DNA of 64,000 nt from Paenirhodobacter populi (GCF_004022215.1 NZ_SAUZ01000017.1:62001-126000); one strand, 5' to 3'; positions 7,524 through 20,772 are shown, counted from the stretch's first letter. The notes: generated from the letters alone by a model not told the origin. Program-made: numbers and translations.

Positions 7524-8591
7524 ATGTCGACTCGCCGTAGCGTTCTTGTCGCCACCCTTGCCGCGCTGAGCGCATTCGCCCTCTCTCCGGCGCAGGCCCA
7601 GACCAAAACCGATTTCAAGGTCGCCTGGTCGATCTATGTCGGCTGGATGCCCTGGGGCTATGCCGCCGATCATGGCATCGTGCAGAAATGGGCGGACAAA
7701 TACGGGATCACCATCGAGGTGACCCAGTTCAACGATTATGTCGAATCCATCAATCAATATACCGTCGGCGCCTATGACGCCGTGACGCTGACCAATATGG
7801 ACGGGCTTTCCATCCCGGCCGAAGGCGGCGTCGATACGACCGCGGTGATCGTGGGCGATTTCTCGGCCGGCAATGACGCGGTGATCCTCAAGGACAGCGA
7901 CAATCTGGCGGATATCGCGGGGCGCAACGTCAATCTGGTGGAATTCTCGGTCTCGCATTACCTGCTGGCCCGGGCGCTGGAAAGCGTGGGGCTGAGCGAG
8001 CGGGACCTGAAGGTGGTCAATACCGCCGATCCCGACATGGTCGGCGCGTTCCAGACGCCGGATGTGACGGCGATGGTCACATGGAACCCGATGGTGTCGG
8101 AAATCCTCGCCCTGCCCGGTGCCAACAATGTCTTCGACAGCTCCGACATCCCCGGCGAGATCATCGACCTGATGGTCGCCAATACCGCGGTGCTGGCCGA
8201 CAACCCCGATTTCGGCAAGGCGCTGGCGGGGATCTGGTATGAGACGGCGGCCCTGCTGACCGCCGACACGGCCGAAGGCGCCGCCGCGCGTGCGGCGATG
8301 GGCGCGGCCTCGGGCACCGATCAGGCGGGCTACGAGGCGCAGCTGACCGCCACCCGGCTGTTCGACCAGCCCGCGGATGCGGTGGCCTTCGTCACCTCGC
8401 CCGCGCTGGAAACCACGATGGACCATGTGCGCACCTTCCTGTTCGAAAAGGGGCTGCTGGGGGCGGGCGGTTCCTCGCCCGATGCGGTGGGCATCGAATT
8501 TCCCGGCGGCACGGTGATGGGGGATGCGGGCAATGTCGCCTTCCGCTTCACCGACACCTACATGAAACTCGCCGCCGACGGCGCGCTCTGA
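7524..8591 (+). CDS. guanidine-operon ABC transporter, periplasmic substrate-binding protein
   Basis: A 355-residue binding protein of the NitT/TauT (SsuA-like) group. The start at 7524 follows AAGGAAGGACCC and gives a signal peptide (residues 1-26, ending AQAQ; the N-terminus is STRRS). The first beta-strand and loop read KVAWSIYVGWMPWGYAADHGI, as in importers of small nitrogen or sulfur compounds. It is the first gene after the guanidine-I riboswitch and sits with its permease and ATPase, so guanidinium (or a derivative) is the expected ligand. This is a context inference; close homologues have been annotated as urea or nitrate importers. Confidence 0.85.
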   Translation: MSTRRSVLVATLAALSAFALSPAQAQTKTDFKVAWSIYVGWMPWGYAADHGIVQKWADKYGITIEVTQFNDYVESINQYTVGAYDAVTLTNMDGLSIPAEGGVDTTAVIVGDFSAGNDAVILKDSDNLADIAGRNVNLVEFSVSHYLLARALESVGLSERDLKVVNTADPDMVGAFQTPDVTAMVTWNPMVSEILALPGANNVFDSSDIPGEIIDLMVANTAVLADNPDFGKALAGIWYETAALLTADTAEGAAARAAMGAASGTDQAGYEAQLTATRLFDQPADAVAFVTSPALETTMDHVRTFLFEKGLLGAGGSSPDAVGIEFPGGTVMGDAGNVAFRFTDTYMKLAADGAL

Positions 8592-8594
8592 CGG

Positions 8595-9416
8595 ATGGCC
8601 GCCATGCGTCTCGTCAATGTCAGACCCGACCGCACGGTTCGGCTGATGCTTGGCCTGCTGCCGTTCGTGCTGCTGGTGATGGCTTATGTCATCGGCTCGG
8701 CCGCGCGGCTTGCCGAGAACCCGAACGACAAGCTGCTGCCCGCGCTTTCCACACTGGCCCAGACCATCAACACGCTGGCCTTCGTGCCCGACGCGCGGAC
8801 GGGCAACTACATTCTTTGGACCGATACCCTTGCCAGCCTGACGCGGCTGGCTTGGGGGCTGGGGATCTCGACGGCCTCGGCGCTGGTGATCGGGCTGGTG
8901 ACGGGCATCCTGCCGGTGGCGCGGGCGGCGCTGGCGCCGGTGGTGACCTTCGTTTCGATGGTGCCGCCGCTGGCGCTGTTGCCGATCCTGTTCATCGTGC
9001 TGGGTCTGGGCGAGGTGTCGAAGATCGCGCTGATCGTCATCGGGGTGACGCCGATCATGGCGCGGGACCTTGCGCTGGCCGCCGCCGCCCTGCCGCGCGA
9101 ACAGATCGTCAAGGCCGAGACGCTATCGGCGTCAAGCTGGCTCATCGCCTGTCGCGTGGTGCTGCCGCAGATCCTGCCGCGCCTGATCGACAGCCTGCGG
9201 CTGCAGCTTGGCCCGGCGTTCCTGTTCCTGATCGCGGCCGAGGCGATTTCGGCGGATGCGGGGCTCGGCTACCGGATCTTCCTCGTGCGACGCTATCTCG
9301 CGATGGATGTGATCTTCCCCTATGTGGCGTGGATCACGCTCCTGTCGGTGCTGATCGACATCGGCCTGAGCACGCTGCGCCGCCGCCTGTTCCCCTGGTC
9401 GGAGATGGCGCGATGA
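8595..9416 (+). CDS. guanidine-operon ABC transporter permease
   Basis: A 273-residue inner-membrane permease of the SsuC/TauC family with about six hydrophobic helices. The EAA loop, which contacts the ATPase, is visible around residues 165-190 (LPREQIVKAETLSASSW). The start at 8595 lies 3 nt after the binding-protein stop; ATG 8604 is an alternative. The stop overlaps the ATPase start by 4 nt. It forms the import channel for the ligand delivered by the preceding binding protein. Confidence 0.87.
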   Translation: MAAMRLVNVRPDRTVRLMLGLLPFVLLVMAYVIGSAARLAENPNDKLLPALSTLAQTINTLAFVPDARTGNYILWTDTLASLTRLAWGLGISTASALVIGLVTGILPVARAALAPVVTFVSMVPPLALLPILFIVLGLGEVSKIALIVIGVTPIMARDLALAAAALPREQIVKAETLSASSWLIACRVVLPQILPRLIDSLRLQLGPAFLFLIAAEAISADAGLGYRIFLVRRYLAMDVIFPYVAWITLLSVLIDIGLSTLRRRLFPWSEMAR

Positions 9417-10270
9417 GCGGGATCGAGATCCGGAACCTGTGGAAGGAATACGGCGATCAGATCGTGCTGGAGAATATCTCCCTCACCATCGCGCCGCGGG
9501 CCTTCGTCGCGCTGGTCGGGCCCTCGGGCTGCGGCAAGACCACCTTCCTGCGAATGATCCTCGGGCAGGAAAGCGCGACGCGGGGCGAAATCCTGCTCGA
9601 CGGCAAGCCCCTGCCGAAGGAGCCGGGGCCGGATCGCGGCGTGGTCTATCAACGGTATTCGGTCTTTCCGCATATGACGGTTCTGGGCAATGTCATGGCG
9701 GGGCCGGAAATGCGCACGGCCCGCATCCTTGGCCGCCGCTTCGGCGCGGCGCGCCGGGCGATCGCCGACGAGGCCCGCGCCATGCTGGCCGAGGTCGGAC
9801 TGGCGGGGTCCGAGGACAAGTATCCCGCCCAGCTTTCCGGCGGGATGCAACAGCGGCTGGCGCTGGCGCAGGCGCTGATGATGAAGCCGCGGGTGCTGCT
9901 GCTCGACGAACCCTTCGGGGCGCTCGACCCCGGCATCCGCGCCGACATCCACGCCCTGATGCGGCGCCTGTGGAACGAGATCGAGATGACGGTGATCATG
10001 GTCACCCACGATCTGCGCGAGGCCTTCACCCTCTCGACCCGGATCATCGCCTTTGAGCGGCGCCGGGACCGCCCCGAGGAACAGGCCCGCTACGGCGCGA
10101 CCATCGCGCAGGACATCCTGATCTGGCCGCCGCGCGTGGCCGGGCGCAGGACCATGTATGAAATCGACCTTCACAGCCTTCGGGACGACCCGACCACGAT
10201 GGGACAGTTCGCCGGGACGACCCGGCCTACCGGAGATGGACATGCTCAAACATATTCCGCGCTCGGCTGA
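9413..10270 (+). CDS. guanidine-operon ABC transporter ATP-binding protein
   Basis: A 285-residue ABC ATPase of the nitrate/sulfonate/bicarbonate group. Walker A is GPSGCGKTT, the signature is LSGGMQQR and Walker B is VLLLDEPFGALD, followed by the H-loop VTHDLREA. The start overlaps the permease stop (ATGA). The last 40 or so residues extend past the core and overlap the start of the next gene by 29 nt. It powers import of the riboswitch-controlled substrate, probably guanidine. Confidence 0.88.
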   Translation: MSGIEIRNLWKEYGDQIVLENISLTIAPRAFVALVGPSGCGKTTFLRMILGQESATRGEILLDGKPLPKEPGPDRGVVYQRYSVFPHMTVLGNVMAGPEMRTARILGRRFGAARRAIADEARAMLAEVGLAGSEDKYPAQLSGGMQQRLALAQALMMKPRVLLLDEPFGALDPGIRADIHALMRRLWNEIEMTVIMVTHDLREAFTLSTRIIAFERRRDRPEEQARYGATIAQDILIWPPRVAGRRTMYEIDLHSLRDDPTTMGQFAGTTRPTGDGHAQTYSALG

Positions 10271-11054
10271 GGCGATCGCCGCGGACCGGGCCCGTTACGA
10301 GGCGCATCAGAAAAGGGGCCTCGAATTCGCCCCCAAGGCATTGCCGGAACCAAGCCCCCGCCCTGCGCCCGCCCCCGCGCCGCAAGAGGTGATCGGAACG
10401 GAAACCGTTCCGGGCGGCTGGTATCACGTGCTGAAGCTCGCGCAGGGCGAGCGGCTGCGGATCGCGGCCGGCGGCCCCGGTTCCTCGGTCTCGCTGGCCG
10501 TATGGGCGGCGGCCGACAGTTCGGAACGGATGAACCTGCCCGACACGGTGAAACTCCAATGGACGACCGAGCTGCGCCGCGGCCGCGTGGTGTTTTCCGA
10601 CATGGGGCGGGTGCTGTTCTCGATCACCGAGGACAGCTCGGGCGCCCATGACGTGCTGACCGGCGGCAGTCCGGCGCGCGCGCCCTTCACCCCCGGCGCC
10701 CGCAACACGCGCGAGAACATGGTCATCGCCGCCGCCAAGCTCGGGCTGGACAAGCGCGACCTGCCGGCGCTGCTGACCTTCTTCGCCCCGGTCCGGGTCG
10801 ATGCGGGGGGCGGGTTCTTCTGGAACCCCGCGCTTCTGGCGGGCGACGACTGGGTGGAGCTGCGCGCCGAGATGGACCTGCTGATCGCGCTGTCGAATAC
10901 CCGCCATCCGCTCGACCCCTCCGGCCCGACGACGGGCGAAGGACCGGCCATCACCGTGACGCGGCTTGCCGCCGCGCCCATCGCCCAGGACGACCTGTGC
11001 CGCACCGCCACCGCCGAAGCCGTCCGCGGCTTTGAAAACAACGCGCGCGCCTGA
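10242..11054 (+). CDS. urea carboxylase-associated protein 1 (DUF1989), probable carboxyguanidine deiminase subunit
   Basis: A 270-residue DUF1989-family protein, longer than its partner because of a 60-residue Pro-rich N-terminal extension. The start at 10242 is preferred over ATG 10236 because GGAG sits 6 nt upstream. Proteins of this family next to ykkC-controlled carboxylases have been shown to form a two-subunit carboxyguanidine deiminase (CgdAB). That enzyme converts carboxyguanidine to allophanate and ammonia in the cytoplasm. Assignment here rests on family and operon position; I do not assign the A or B label. Confidence 0.82.
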   Translation: MLKHIPRSAEAIAADRARYEAHQKRGLEFAPKALPEPSPRPAPAPAPQEVIGTETVPGGWYHVLKLAQGERLRIAAGGPGSSVSLAVWAAADSSERMNLPDTVKLQWTTELRRGRVVFSDMGRVLFSITEDSSGAHDVLTGGSPARAPFTPGARNTRENMVIAAAKLGLDKRDLPALLTFFAPVRVDAGGGFFWNPALLAGDDWVELRAEMDLLIALSNTRHPLDPSGPTTGEGPAITVTRLAAAPIAQDDLCRTATAEAVRGFENNARA

Positions 11055-11065
11055 GGGTCACGACA

Positions 11066-11662
11066 ATGGAACAGATCCACGACATTCCCGCCAACCGCCC
11101 CTGGTCGGGCCTTGTGAAAAAGGGCCAGACCATCCGCATCATCGACAGCTACGGCCAGCAGGCGATCGACACGATCTTCTACAACGCCCATGACGTCGCC
11201 GAGCGCTATTCCAGTCAGGACACGATGCGTGAACAGAATGGTGCCTATATCACCACGGGCACCAAACTGATGTCCTCGGAAGGCAATGTGATGCTGACCG
11301 TCACCGCCGATACCTCGGGCCGGCACGACACCAACGCCGGCTGCTGTTCGTGCGAAAGCAACACGGTGCGCTTTGGCCATGACACCCGCCATCTGCATGC
11401 CTGCCGCGACAATTTCATCCTCGAACTCGCCCGGCACGGCATGACCAAACGCGACATCGTGCCCAACATCAACTTCTTCATGAACGTGCCGATCAGCCAG
11501 AATGGCGCGATGACCATCGACGACGGCATCTCCGCGCCCGGCGATCACGTCGAGATGCTGGCCGCGATGGATGTGCTGTGCGTGATTTCCAACTGCCCGC
11601 AGATCAACAACCCCTGCAACGGCTTCGACCCGACGCCGATCCGCGTCGTGATCCGGGGGTGA
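11066..11662 (+). CDS. urea carboxylase-associated protein 2 (DUF1989), probable carboxyguanidine deiminase subunit
   Basis: A 198-residue DUF1989 protein. Conserved features include NAHDVAERYSSQDTM, the Cys-rich NAGCCSCESN (about residues 92-101) and C112 in HACRDNF, likely metal or catalytic positions in this family. A weak GAGGGTC precedes the ATG. It lies 11 nt after its paralogue and 5 nt before the carboxylase gene. With the preceding protein it should deiminate carboxyguanidine, which separates this operon from simple urea amidolyase operons. Confidence 0.85.
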   Translation: MEQIHDIPANRPWSGLVKKGQTIRIIDSYGQQAIDTIFYNAHDVAERYSSQDTMREQNGAYITTGTKLMSSEGNVMLTVTADTSGRHDTNAGCCSCESNTVRFGHDTRHLHACRDNFILELARHGMTKRDIVPNINFFMNVPISQNGAMTIDDGISAPGDHVEMLAAMDVLCVISNCPQINNPCNGFDPTPIRVVIRG

Positions 11663-11667
11663 AAGCG

Positions 11668-15167
<3,500 letters not shown>

Positions 15168-15171
<4 letters not shown>

Positions 15172-16964
15172 TGCTGTTGCCCCCGATGATGACCCTGCAT
15201 TCCATCCGCGCCGCCTATGCCGCGGGCGCGACCCTCCTCGATATCGTCGAGGAAGTGATCGCCCGCCGGGCGCGGCTGGCCGCGCGGGACCCGGCGGTGT
15301 TCATCACCCCCGTGCCCGACGCGGCGCTGCGCGCCACCGCCCGCGAACTGACCGCTCGCGGGCCGCAGGGCCTGCCGCTTTTCGGCATCCCCTTCGCGGT
15401 CAAGGACAATATCGACGTGGCGGGCCTGCCCACCACGGCGGCCTGCCCCGCCTACGCCTATGACCCAGCGGCGGATGCGACCACGGTGGCGCGGCTGATC
15501 GCGGCCGGGGCAATCGTGATCGGCAAGACCAATCTGGACCAGTTCGCCACCGGGCTGAACGGCACCCGGTCGCCCTACGGGGCGCCGCGTTCGGTCTTCG
15601 ATCCGGATCATGTCTCGGGCGGGTCTTCCTCCGGTTCGGCGGTCGCGGTGGCGGCGGGGGTCTGCGCCTTCGCGCTCGGCACCGATACGGCGGGGTCGGG
15701 CCGGGTGCCGGCGATGTTCAACAACCTCGTCGGCATCAAGCCCACGCCGGGCCTTGTCCCCTGCACCGGGGTGGTTCCGGCATGCCGGTCGATCGACGTG
15801 GTGACGGTGCTGGCCCTGACCGTGCCCGAGGGGGTCGAGATCCGGCGGATCATGGAAGGTCACGATCCCGCCGACCCGTTTTCGCGCCATGCCGCCCCGG
15901 TGGCCCTGCCCCCGCGCCCGCGCATCGGCATCCTTCAGGGGGCCGAGCGGAATTTCTACGGCAATGCCGAGGTCGAGGCGCTCTATGACGCCGCCGCCGC
16001 CCGGGCCGAGGCGCTTGGCGCCACGCTTGTCCCCTTTGACTACGCCCCGTTCCGCGAGGCGGCGGCGCTGCTCTATGACGGGCCGTGGGTCGCCGAGCGG
16101 CTGGCGGCGGTCGAGGGGTTCCTCGCCACCAACGCAGGGGATTTCGACCCCGTGGTGCGCGGGATCGTCGAGGGCGCGCAGAACCGCAGCGCGGTCGAGG
16201 CGTTCCGCGGTCTCTACCGGCTGAAAGAGCTGTGCCAGCAGGTCGCCCCGGTCTGGGAGGCGGTCGACATGCTGATGCTGCCCACATCGCCCACCACCTG
16301 CACCGTGGCGGAGATGCTGGCCGATCCCGTCCGGCGCAATAGTGAATTCGGTCTTTACACCAATTTCGCCAATCTGATGGGGCTTGCCGCCATCGCCGTG
16401 CCGGGCGGGTTCGGCGCCTCTGGCCTGCCGGCCGGGGTGACGCTGGTGGGGCCGGGCTTCAGCGACGATGCTTTGGCCGGGTTTGCGGCGGCCCTGCATG
16501 CGGCGGCGGCCTGCGGTCTGGGGGCCGACCGTGCCGCCCCCGTCCCGCCCGCTCCTCTGCCCGATTTGCCCGAGGACTGGCTGACCCTTGCGGTGGTGGG
16601 TGCGCATCTGACGGGGATGCCGCTCAACCACGAACTCACCGGCCCGGGCGGCGTCCTTCTTGCGCGGACGCGCACCGCGCCCGGCTACCGGCTTTACGAG
16701 CTGCCGGACAGCGTGCCGCCGAAGCCGGGCCTGATCCGCGACCCGGATTTTACCGGCGATGGCATCGAGGTGGAGCTGTGGGCGCTGCCCGCCGCGGCCT
16801 TCGGGCGGTTCGTGGCCCGCATTCCGGCGCCGCTGGGGATCGGCAAACTGGAACTGGCGGATGGCGGGCAGGCCAGCGGTTTCCTGTGCGAAGGCCATGC
16901 GCTCCGCGATGCGCGGGAAATCACGTCCTTCGGCGGCTGGCGCGGCTGGCTGGCCGCGCGATAG
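15168..16964 (+). CDS. atzF: allophanate hydrolase
   Basis: A 598-residue enzyme that converts allophanate to two CO2 and two ammonia. The N-terminal amidase-signature domain shows the Ser-cisSer-Lys triad: K79 (FAVKDN), S153 (VSGGSSSGS) and S177 (GTDTAGSGR). A C-terminal domain of about 130 residues (from WLTLAVVGAHLTGMPLN) is the gamma-glutamylcyclotransferase-like part found in full-length allophanate hydrolases (AtzF/DUR1,2 type). The start overlaps the carboxylase stop (ATGA). It completes the operon, so guanidine nitrogen ends as ammonium. Confidence 0.93.
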
Positions 16965-16974
16965 GATCCGGGCG

Positions 16975-16990
16975 GGGCGTCAAGACGCCC
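16975..16990. terminator. hairpin between convergent genes, overlapping the araC-type stop
   Basis: GGGCGT-CAAG-ACGCCC lies between the ends of the allophanate hydrolase gene (+) and the AraC gene (-). The AraC stop codon (16980-16982) falls in the hairpin. No long T-tract is present, so termination is probable but not certain. Confidence 0.45.
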
Positions 16991-17942
16991 TGCGCCGGTG
17001 GTTTCCCGGCGACACGCCGACGATCCTCTTGAACGCGCGGGCGAAGGCGGCCTGCGATCCGTAGCCAAGACGATGGGCCACCTCGGCCACGGAACTGCCC
17101 TCGCGTTCCAGCCATTGCGCGGCCAGCCGCATGCGCAGATCGGTGACATAGCGCAGCGGGCTGATGCCGACGGTCGCGGTGAACCGCTCGGCAAAGACGG
17201 ATCGCGACGACCCCATCAGCCGTGCCATCGCCGGGATGTCCCAGTCCCGCGACGGATCCTTGTGCAGTGCGACCAGCACCTGGGCGAGGCGCGGATCGCG
17301 CAGCGCGGTGATGACGGTCGAGACATTGTCGCAGCCGCATTCCACCCATCCGCGCACGATCAGCGCCGCGATCACATCGGCCAGACGCGCCAGAATGCCG
17401 GCCGAACCGGGCCGGTCCTGCGCCATCTCGGTTTCCATGGCGGAGAGGATCGCGCGCATCTCGGGCTGGCGGTGCAGCAGCGCATCGACGGACATCGCCT
17501 CGGGCATGAGTGCGACCAGCGGGTGCATTGTCGCCAGATCAAGCTCCATCGCGCCGGTCAGGATCATCGTGTCCTTGCTGCGGCAGGCGGTGGCGTCGCA
17601 GGCGCGGATTTCGCAAAAGGCGGGGCAGAGCGGTTCGGGCGTATAGCTGTCGAAATCGCGGGCGGCGACGCGGGGGCCTGACAGGATCCGGTGCGGATGC
17701 CCGCGCGGGATCAGCACGGCGTCGCCGGCCCGCATTGCGCGGGGGGCCTGATCGGGCAGGATCAGCACCGCCTCGCCCTGCCCGATGAAGTGAAAGCGCG
17801 CGCCCCCGTCCGCCCGGAAATTGACCCCGAAGGGCGGGGACAGGCGCAGCCGCCAATAGCTGGCCCCGCGCAGGCGCATCCCAAGGAGCACCTCGCTGAC
17901 GGCATCGCGGCTGCCCGCGGTTTCGGAGCTTCGATCAAACAT
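16980..17942 (-). CDS. AraC-family transcriptional regulator
   Basis: A 320-residue regulator. The N-terminal half is a cupin-like sensor domain (FHFIGQGEAVLILPDQ, GDAVLIPRGHPHRI), of the type called AraC-binding/cupin_6. The C-terminal half has the two helix-turn-helix motifs (WDIPAMARLMGSSRSVFAERF, then SSVAEVAHRLGYGSQAAFARAFKR). It is divergently arranged with an MFS exporter 80 nt away, the usual layout for AraC-controlled efflux genes. The inducer is unknown. Confidence 0.85.
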   Translation of the reverse strand: MFDRSSETAGSRDAVSEVLLGMRLRGASYWRLRLSPPFGVNFRADGGARFHFIGQGEAVLILPDQAPRAMRAGDAVLIPRGHPHRILSGPRVAARDFDSYTPEPLCPAFCEIRACDATACRSKDTMILTGAMELDLATMHPLVALMPEAMSVDALLHRQPEMRAILSAMETEMAQDRPGSAGILARLADVIAALIVRGWVECGCDNVSTVITALRDPRLAQVLVALHKDPSRDWDIPAMARLMGSSRSVFAERFTATVGISPLRYVTDLRMRLAAQWLEREGSSVAEVAHRLGYGSQAAFARAFKRIVGVSPGNHRRRAS

Positions 17943-18022
17943 GGCGGACAGACTGGCATGATTTGTCCGGAATTTCCACGCACATTCTGATCATCCGCAT
18001 TCATAGCGCCAAGGATCGACCC

Positions 18023-19240
18023 ATGCCGACCGACACCACCATGATCGACACGCCCGCCTTTGAAACGACCGCCCCGCCCGAGGCGCCCACGCATGCGGCC
18101 TGGGGGGCCGTCTTTTCCATGTCTCTCGGCGTTTTCGCGCTGGTCACGGCGGAGTTCCTGCCCGCCTCTCTCCTGACGCCGCTGGCGCAGGGGTTGCGGG
18201 TCAGCGAGGGCATCGCCGGTCAGGCGGTGACGGCCACGGCCTTCGTCGCGCTGCTGACCAGCCTGTTCATCTCGACGCTGGCGCGCGGGATGGACCGGCG
18301 GGTGGTGCTGATCGGGCTGTCCGTCCTGCTGATCGCGTCGAACCTGATCGTCGCCGCGGCGCCGGGGGTTGTGACGCTGCTGTTCGGCCGGGTGCTGATG
18401 GGCATCGCCCTTGGCGGATTCTGGAGCCTGTCCGTCGCCATGGTGATGCGGCTGGTGCCGGCGGCGATGATCCCGCGGGCGCTGTCCATCATGTTCATGG
18501 GCGTGTCGGCGGCGACGGTCTTTGCCGTGCCGGTCGGCAGCTATCTGGGCGCGATCATCGGCTGGCGCGGGGTCTTTCTGGCGGCCGCGGTGCTTGGGGT
18601 GCTGGCGCTGATCGTTCAGGCGGCGACCCTGCCCGCCCTGCCCGCGCGCGGCAATGCGCGGGCGGGCATGCTGATCGAGGTCCTGACGCGGCCCGGCATC
18701 GGGATCGGCATGGCTGCGGTGCTGTTGGTCTTCGCCGGGCATTTCACCTTTTTCACCTATATCCGCCCCTTCCTTGAAACCGTCACCGGCGTCGGCATCG
18801 ATGGCGTCACGGCGATCCTGTTCGGCTTTGGCATCGCCAATTTCGCCGGAACCTATCTGGTGGCCTACGCGATACGGTGGTCGCTCCGCGCCACGCTGAT
18901 GCTGCTGCCGCTGATCATGGGGGGCCTTGCCGTTCTGCTGGTGACCTTCGGAGGTGTCACGGTTCTGGACGCGGCGCTGATCGCGGTGTGGGGGCTGTTC
19001 TTCGCCGGTGTTCCCGTGTCCTGGTCGACCTGGATCACGCGTGCCATTCCGGATCAGGCCGAGGCGGGCGGCAGCCTGATCGTGGCGGCGATCAACATCG
19101 CCATCGCGACGGGGGCAGGACTTGGCGGTGTGCTGCTGGAAAGCACGGGCCCGCGCGGTGTCTTTCTGGCCAGCGGCCTGATCCTGATCGCGGCGGCGGC
19201 GCTGGTGACGGCACGGGTCAGGATCGGCCCCGCGACCTAG
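18023..19240 (+). CDS. MFS transporter (DHA1-type, sugar/purine/drug efflux-like)
   Basis: A 405-residue inner-membrane protein with 12 predicted helices after a 28-residue polar N-terminus. It starts at 18023, preceded by AAGGATCGACCC; an upstream ATG at 17963 has no ribosome site and falls in the AraC promoter region. The first helix region VFALVTAEFLPASLLTPLA resembles the YdhP/NepI/AraJ subfamily of exporters. It is divergent from the AraC gene, which likely controls it. The substrate is unknown. Confidence 0.83.
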   Translation: MPTDTTMIDTPAFETTAPPEAPTHAAWGAVFSMSLGVFALVTAEFLPASLLTPLAQGLRVSEGIAGQAVTATAFVALLTSLFISTLARGMDRRVVLIGLSVLLIASNLIVAAAPGVVTLLFGRVLMGIALGGFWSLSVAMVMRLVPAAMIPRALSIMFMGVSAATVFAVPVGSYLGAIIGWRGVFLAAAVLGVLALIVQAATLPALPARGNARAGMLIEVLTRPGIGIGMAAVLLVFAGHFTFFTYIRPFLETVTGVGIDGVTAILFGFGIANFAGTYLVAYAIRWSLRATLMLLPLIMGGLAVLLVTFGGVTVLDAALIAVWGLFFAGVPVSWSTWITRAIPDQAEAGGSLIVAAINIAIATGAGLGGVLLESTGPRGVFLASGLILIAAAALVTARVRIGPAT

Positions 19241-19338
19241 GTCGGATGCCCCAACGCCCTGTTGCTGCCCAGGGGCGATCTTTGATACCCTTGTTTCCAA
19301 CGAGGGCAAAATGCCCCGGGCAGCAGCACAGGCGAACC

Positions 19339-19839
19339 ATGACATTCCCGATCCCGGCGTTGCGGACGGCGCTTTCCCTGACCACGGTGGTTTTCGCACT
19401 GGCGGGGTGTTCGCTTTTCCATCGGCATACCGAACAGGAATGCATGGAGCGGGCGATGTATTTCGAATCCAACCGCTCAAGCCGCGACGGGATGATCGCC
19501 GTTGGCAGCGTGGTGATGAACCGGGCACAGTCGGGCCGGTTCCCCGGCTCGGTCTGCGGTGTCGTCGGGCAGAAGGGCCAGTTCGCCCGGGGGATCATGT
19601 CGCAACGGATGCACTCTGACCCCAAGGTGCAGGAAGTGGCGCGCTCCGTGCTGAAAGGCGAGCGCCATCCGATGATCGGGAACGCGATGTTCTTCCATAC
19701 CGCGGGCCACAGCTTTTCCTATGACAACATGCACTATGTCCTCGTGGCGGGGGGCAACGCCTTTTACGAAAAACGCGCCAGCAGTCTGGTGACGCAGCCG
19801 GTCCCGCCGCCAGCGATCGAGGGGGTGACGGGGCGCTGA
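19339..19839 (+). CDS. SleB-like cell wall hydrolase, lipoprotein
   Basis: A 166-residue protein with a lipoprotein signal (ALSLTTVVFALAGC, lipobox LAGC, acylated Cys about residue 24). Its Hydrolase_2/SleB-type domain begins ECMERAMYFESNRSSRDGMIAVGSVVMNR, where the Glu in YFE matches the family's catalytic Glu. It continues with MFFHTAGHSFSY. Members cleave peptidoglycan glycan strands. Being lipid-anchored, it should act at the inner face of the outer membrane on the sacculus. It lies alone after the MFS gene with a weak ribosome site. Confidence 0.82.
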   Translation: MTFPIPALRTALSLTTVVFALAGCSLFHRHTEQECMERAMYFESNRSSRDGMIAVGSVVMNRAQSGRFPGSVCGVVGQKGQFARGIMSQRMHSDPKVQEVARSVLKGERHPMIGNAMFFHTAGHSFSYDNMHYVLVAGGNAFYEKRASSLVTQPVPPPAIEGVTGR

Positions 19840-19929
19840 ATGCGGGGGCTGCCTGACGTAACGGCACGGAAGCACAACGGATTTCCGCCATGATCCGGCC
19901 CGACGGCCGGTGACCCTGCCGGCAGGAGG

Positions 19930-19948
19930 TGGGCCAAGACGAGGCCCA
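19930..19948. other. hairpin in the leader upstream of the dehydrogenase operon
   Basis: TGGGCC and GGCCCA around an AAGACGA loop lie in the 229-nt stretch between the SleB-like gene and the dehydrogenase operon. It may terminate the former or sit in the 5' leader of the latter. I see no clear promoter in this gap. Confidence 0.35.
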
Positions 19949-20068
19949 AATGCGCGCCCTGTCAGTGGCCCCCTGAAAACATGGGGAAAAACCAGCTTCA
20001 ATTTGTCGCAGTTCGGGTCTAAGACAAAGGGGAATCTGTTACCAACCTCACAAGGCAGGCAATACAAG

Positions 20069-20770
20069 ATGACCGATCTTCCCGGCTATCCAAGCCGCCG
20101 CAGCTTTCTGAAAGCATCTGCGGCCGGCGTGGCGATCGCGGGCGTGGCCGGCACCGCACAGGCGGAAGCGACCCCCCAGGCACCCCCCCTCGAAGCCTAC
20201 GAGCCCGCCTATTTCACGCCCGAGGAATGGCAGTTCATCCTTGCCGCGACGGCCCGCCTCATCCCGTCCGAAGGCAATGGCCCCGGCGCGATCGAGACCC
20301 GCGTGCCGGTGTTCATCGACCTGCAGCTTGCCGATGACTACGGCCGCGCCGACGACTGGTACATGATGGGACCGCATGATCCCACGGCGGGCGCTGACCG
20401 CGGCTGGCAGACGCCGCTGAACCCGGCGCAGCTTTACCGCCAGGCGATCCCCGCCTTCAACGCCTGGTGCGAGGCGCAATACGGCAAGGCCTTCGCCGTG
20501 CTCGACACCGCGCAGCAGGACGCGGCGCTGACCGCCCTGCAGAAGGGCGACGCGGATCTGGGGGACGAACTGAAGATCTTCTTCGCCACCCTGCTCGCCA
20601 ATACCAAGGAAGGCTATTTCGCCGATCCGATGTATGGCGGCAACCACGGCATGCAGGCCTGGGTCTATATCGGCTTTCCGGGCGCCCGGGCCGCCTATCG
20701 CGAATGGCCCACGCGCCACAACATCAAATATCCGCTCGGCCCCGTGTCGATCAAGGGCGAGAGGGCTTAA
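20069..20770 (+). CDS. gluconate 2-dehydrogenase-type subunit 3 (gamma), Tat-exported
   Basis: A 233-residue small subunit of a membrane-bound FAD dehydrogenase complex. It carries a twin-arginine signal, SRRSFLKASAAGVAIAGVAGTAQA, that likely carries the folded complex across the membrane, followed by the gluconate_2-dh3 domain (FTPEEWQFILAATARLIPSEG). The family's role is hitch-hiker export and stability of the catalytic subunit, which itself lacks a signal peptide. The catalytic subunit starts 2 nt after this stop. Related complexes oxidise gluconate, glucose, fructose or sorbitol. Confidence 0.87.
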   Translation: MTDLPGYPSRRSFLKASAAGVAIAGVAGTAQAEATPQAPPLEAYEPAYFTPEEWQFILAATARLIPSEGNGPGAIETRVPVFIDLQLADDYGRADDWYMMGPHDPTAGADRGWQTPLNPAQLYRQAIPAFNAWCEAQYGKAFAVLDTAQQDAALTALQKGDADLGDELKIFFATLLANTKEGYFADPMYGGNHGMQAWVYIGFPGARAAYREWPTRHNIKYPLGPVSIKGERA

Positions 20771-20772
20771 TC

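Noticed and set aside
19249-19300. Possible terminator after the MFS gene (GCCCC...GGGGC)
   Set aside because: The arms are short and far apart with no T-tract, so the pairing is not convincing.
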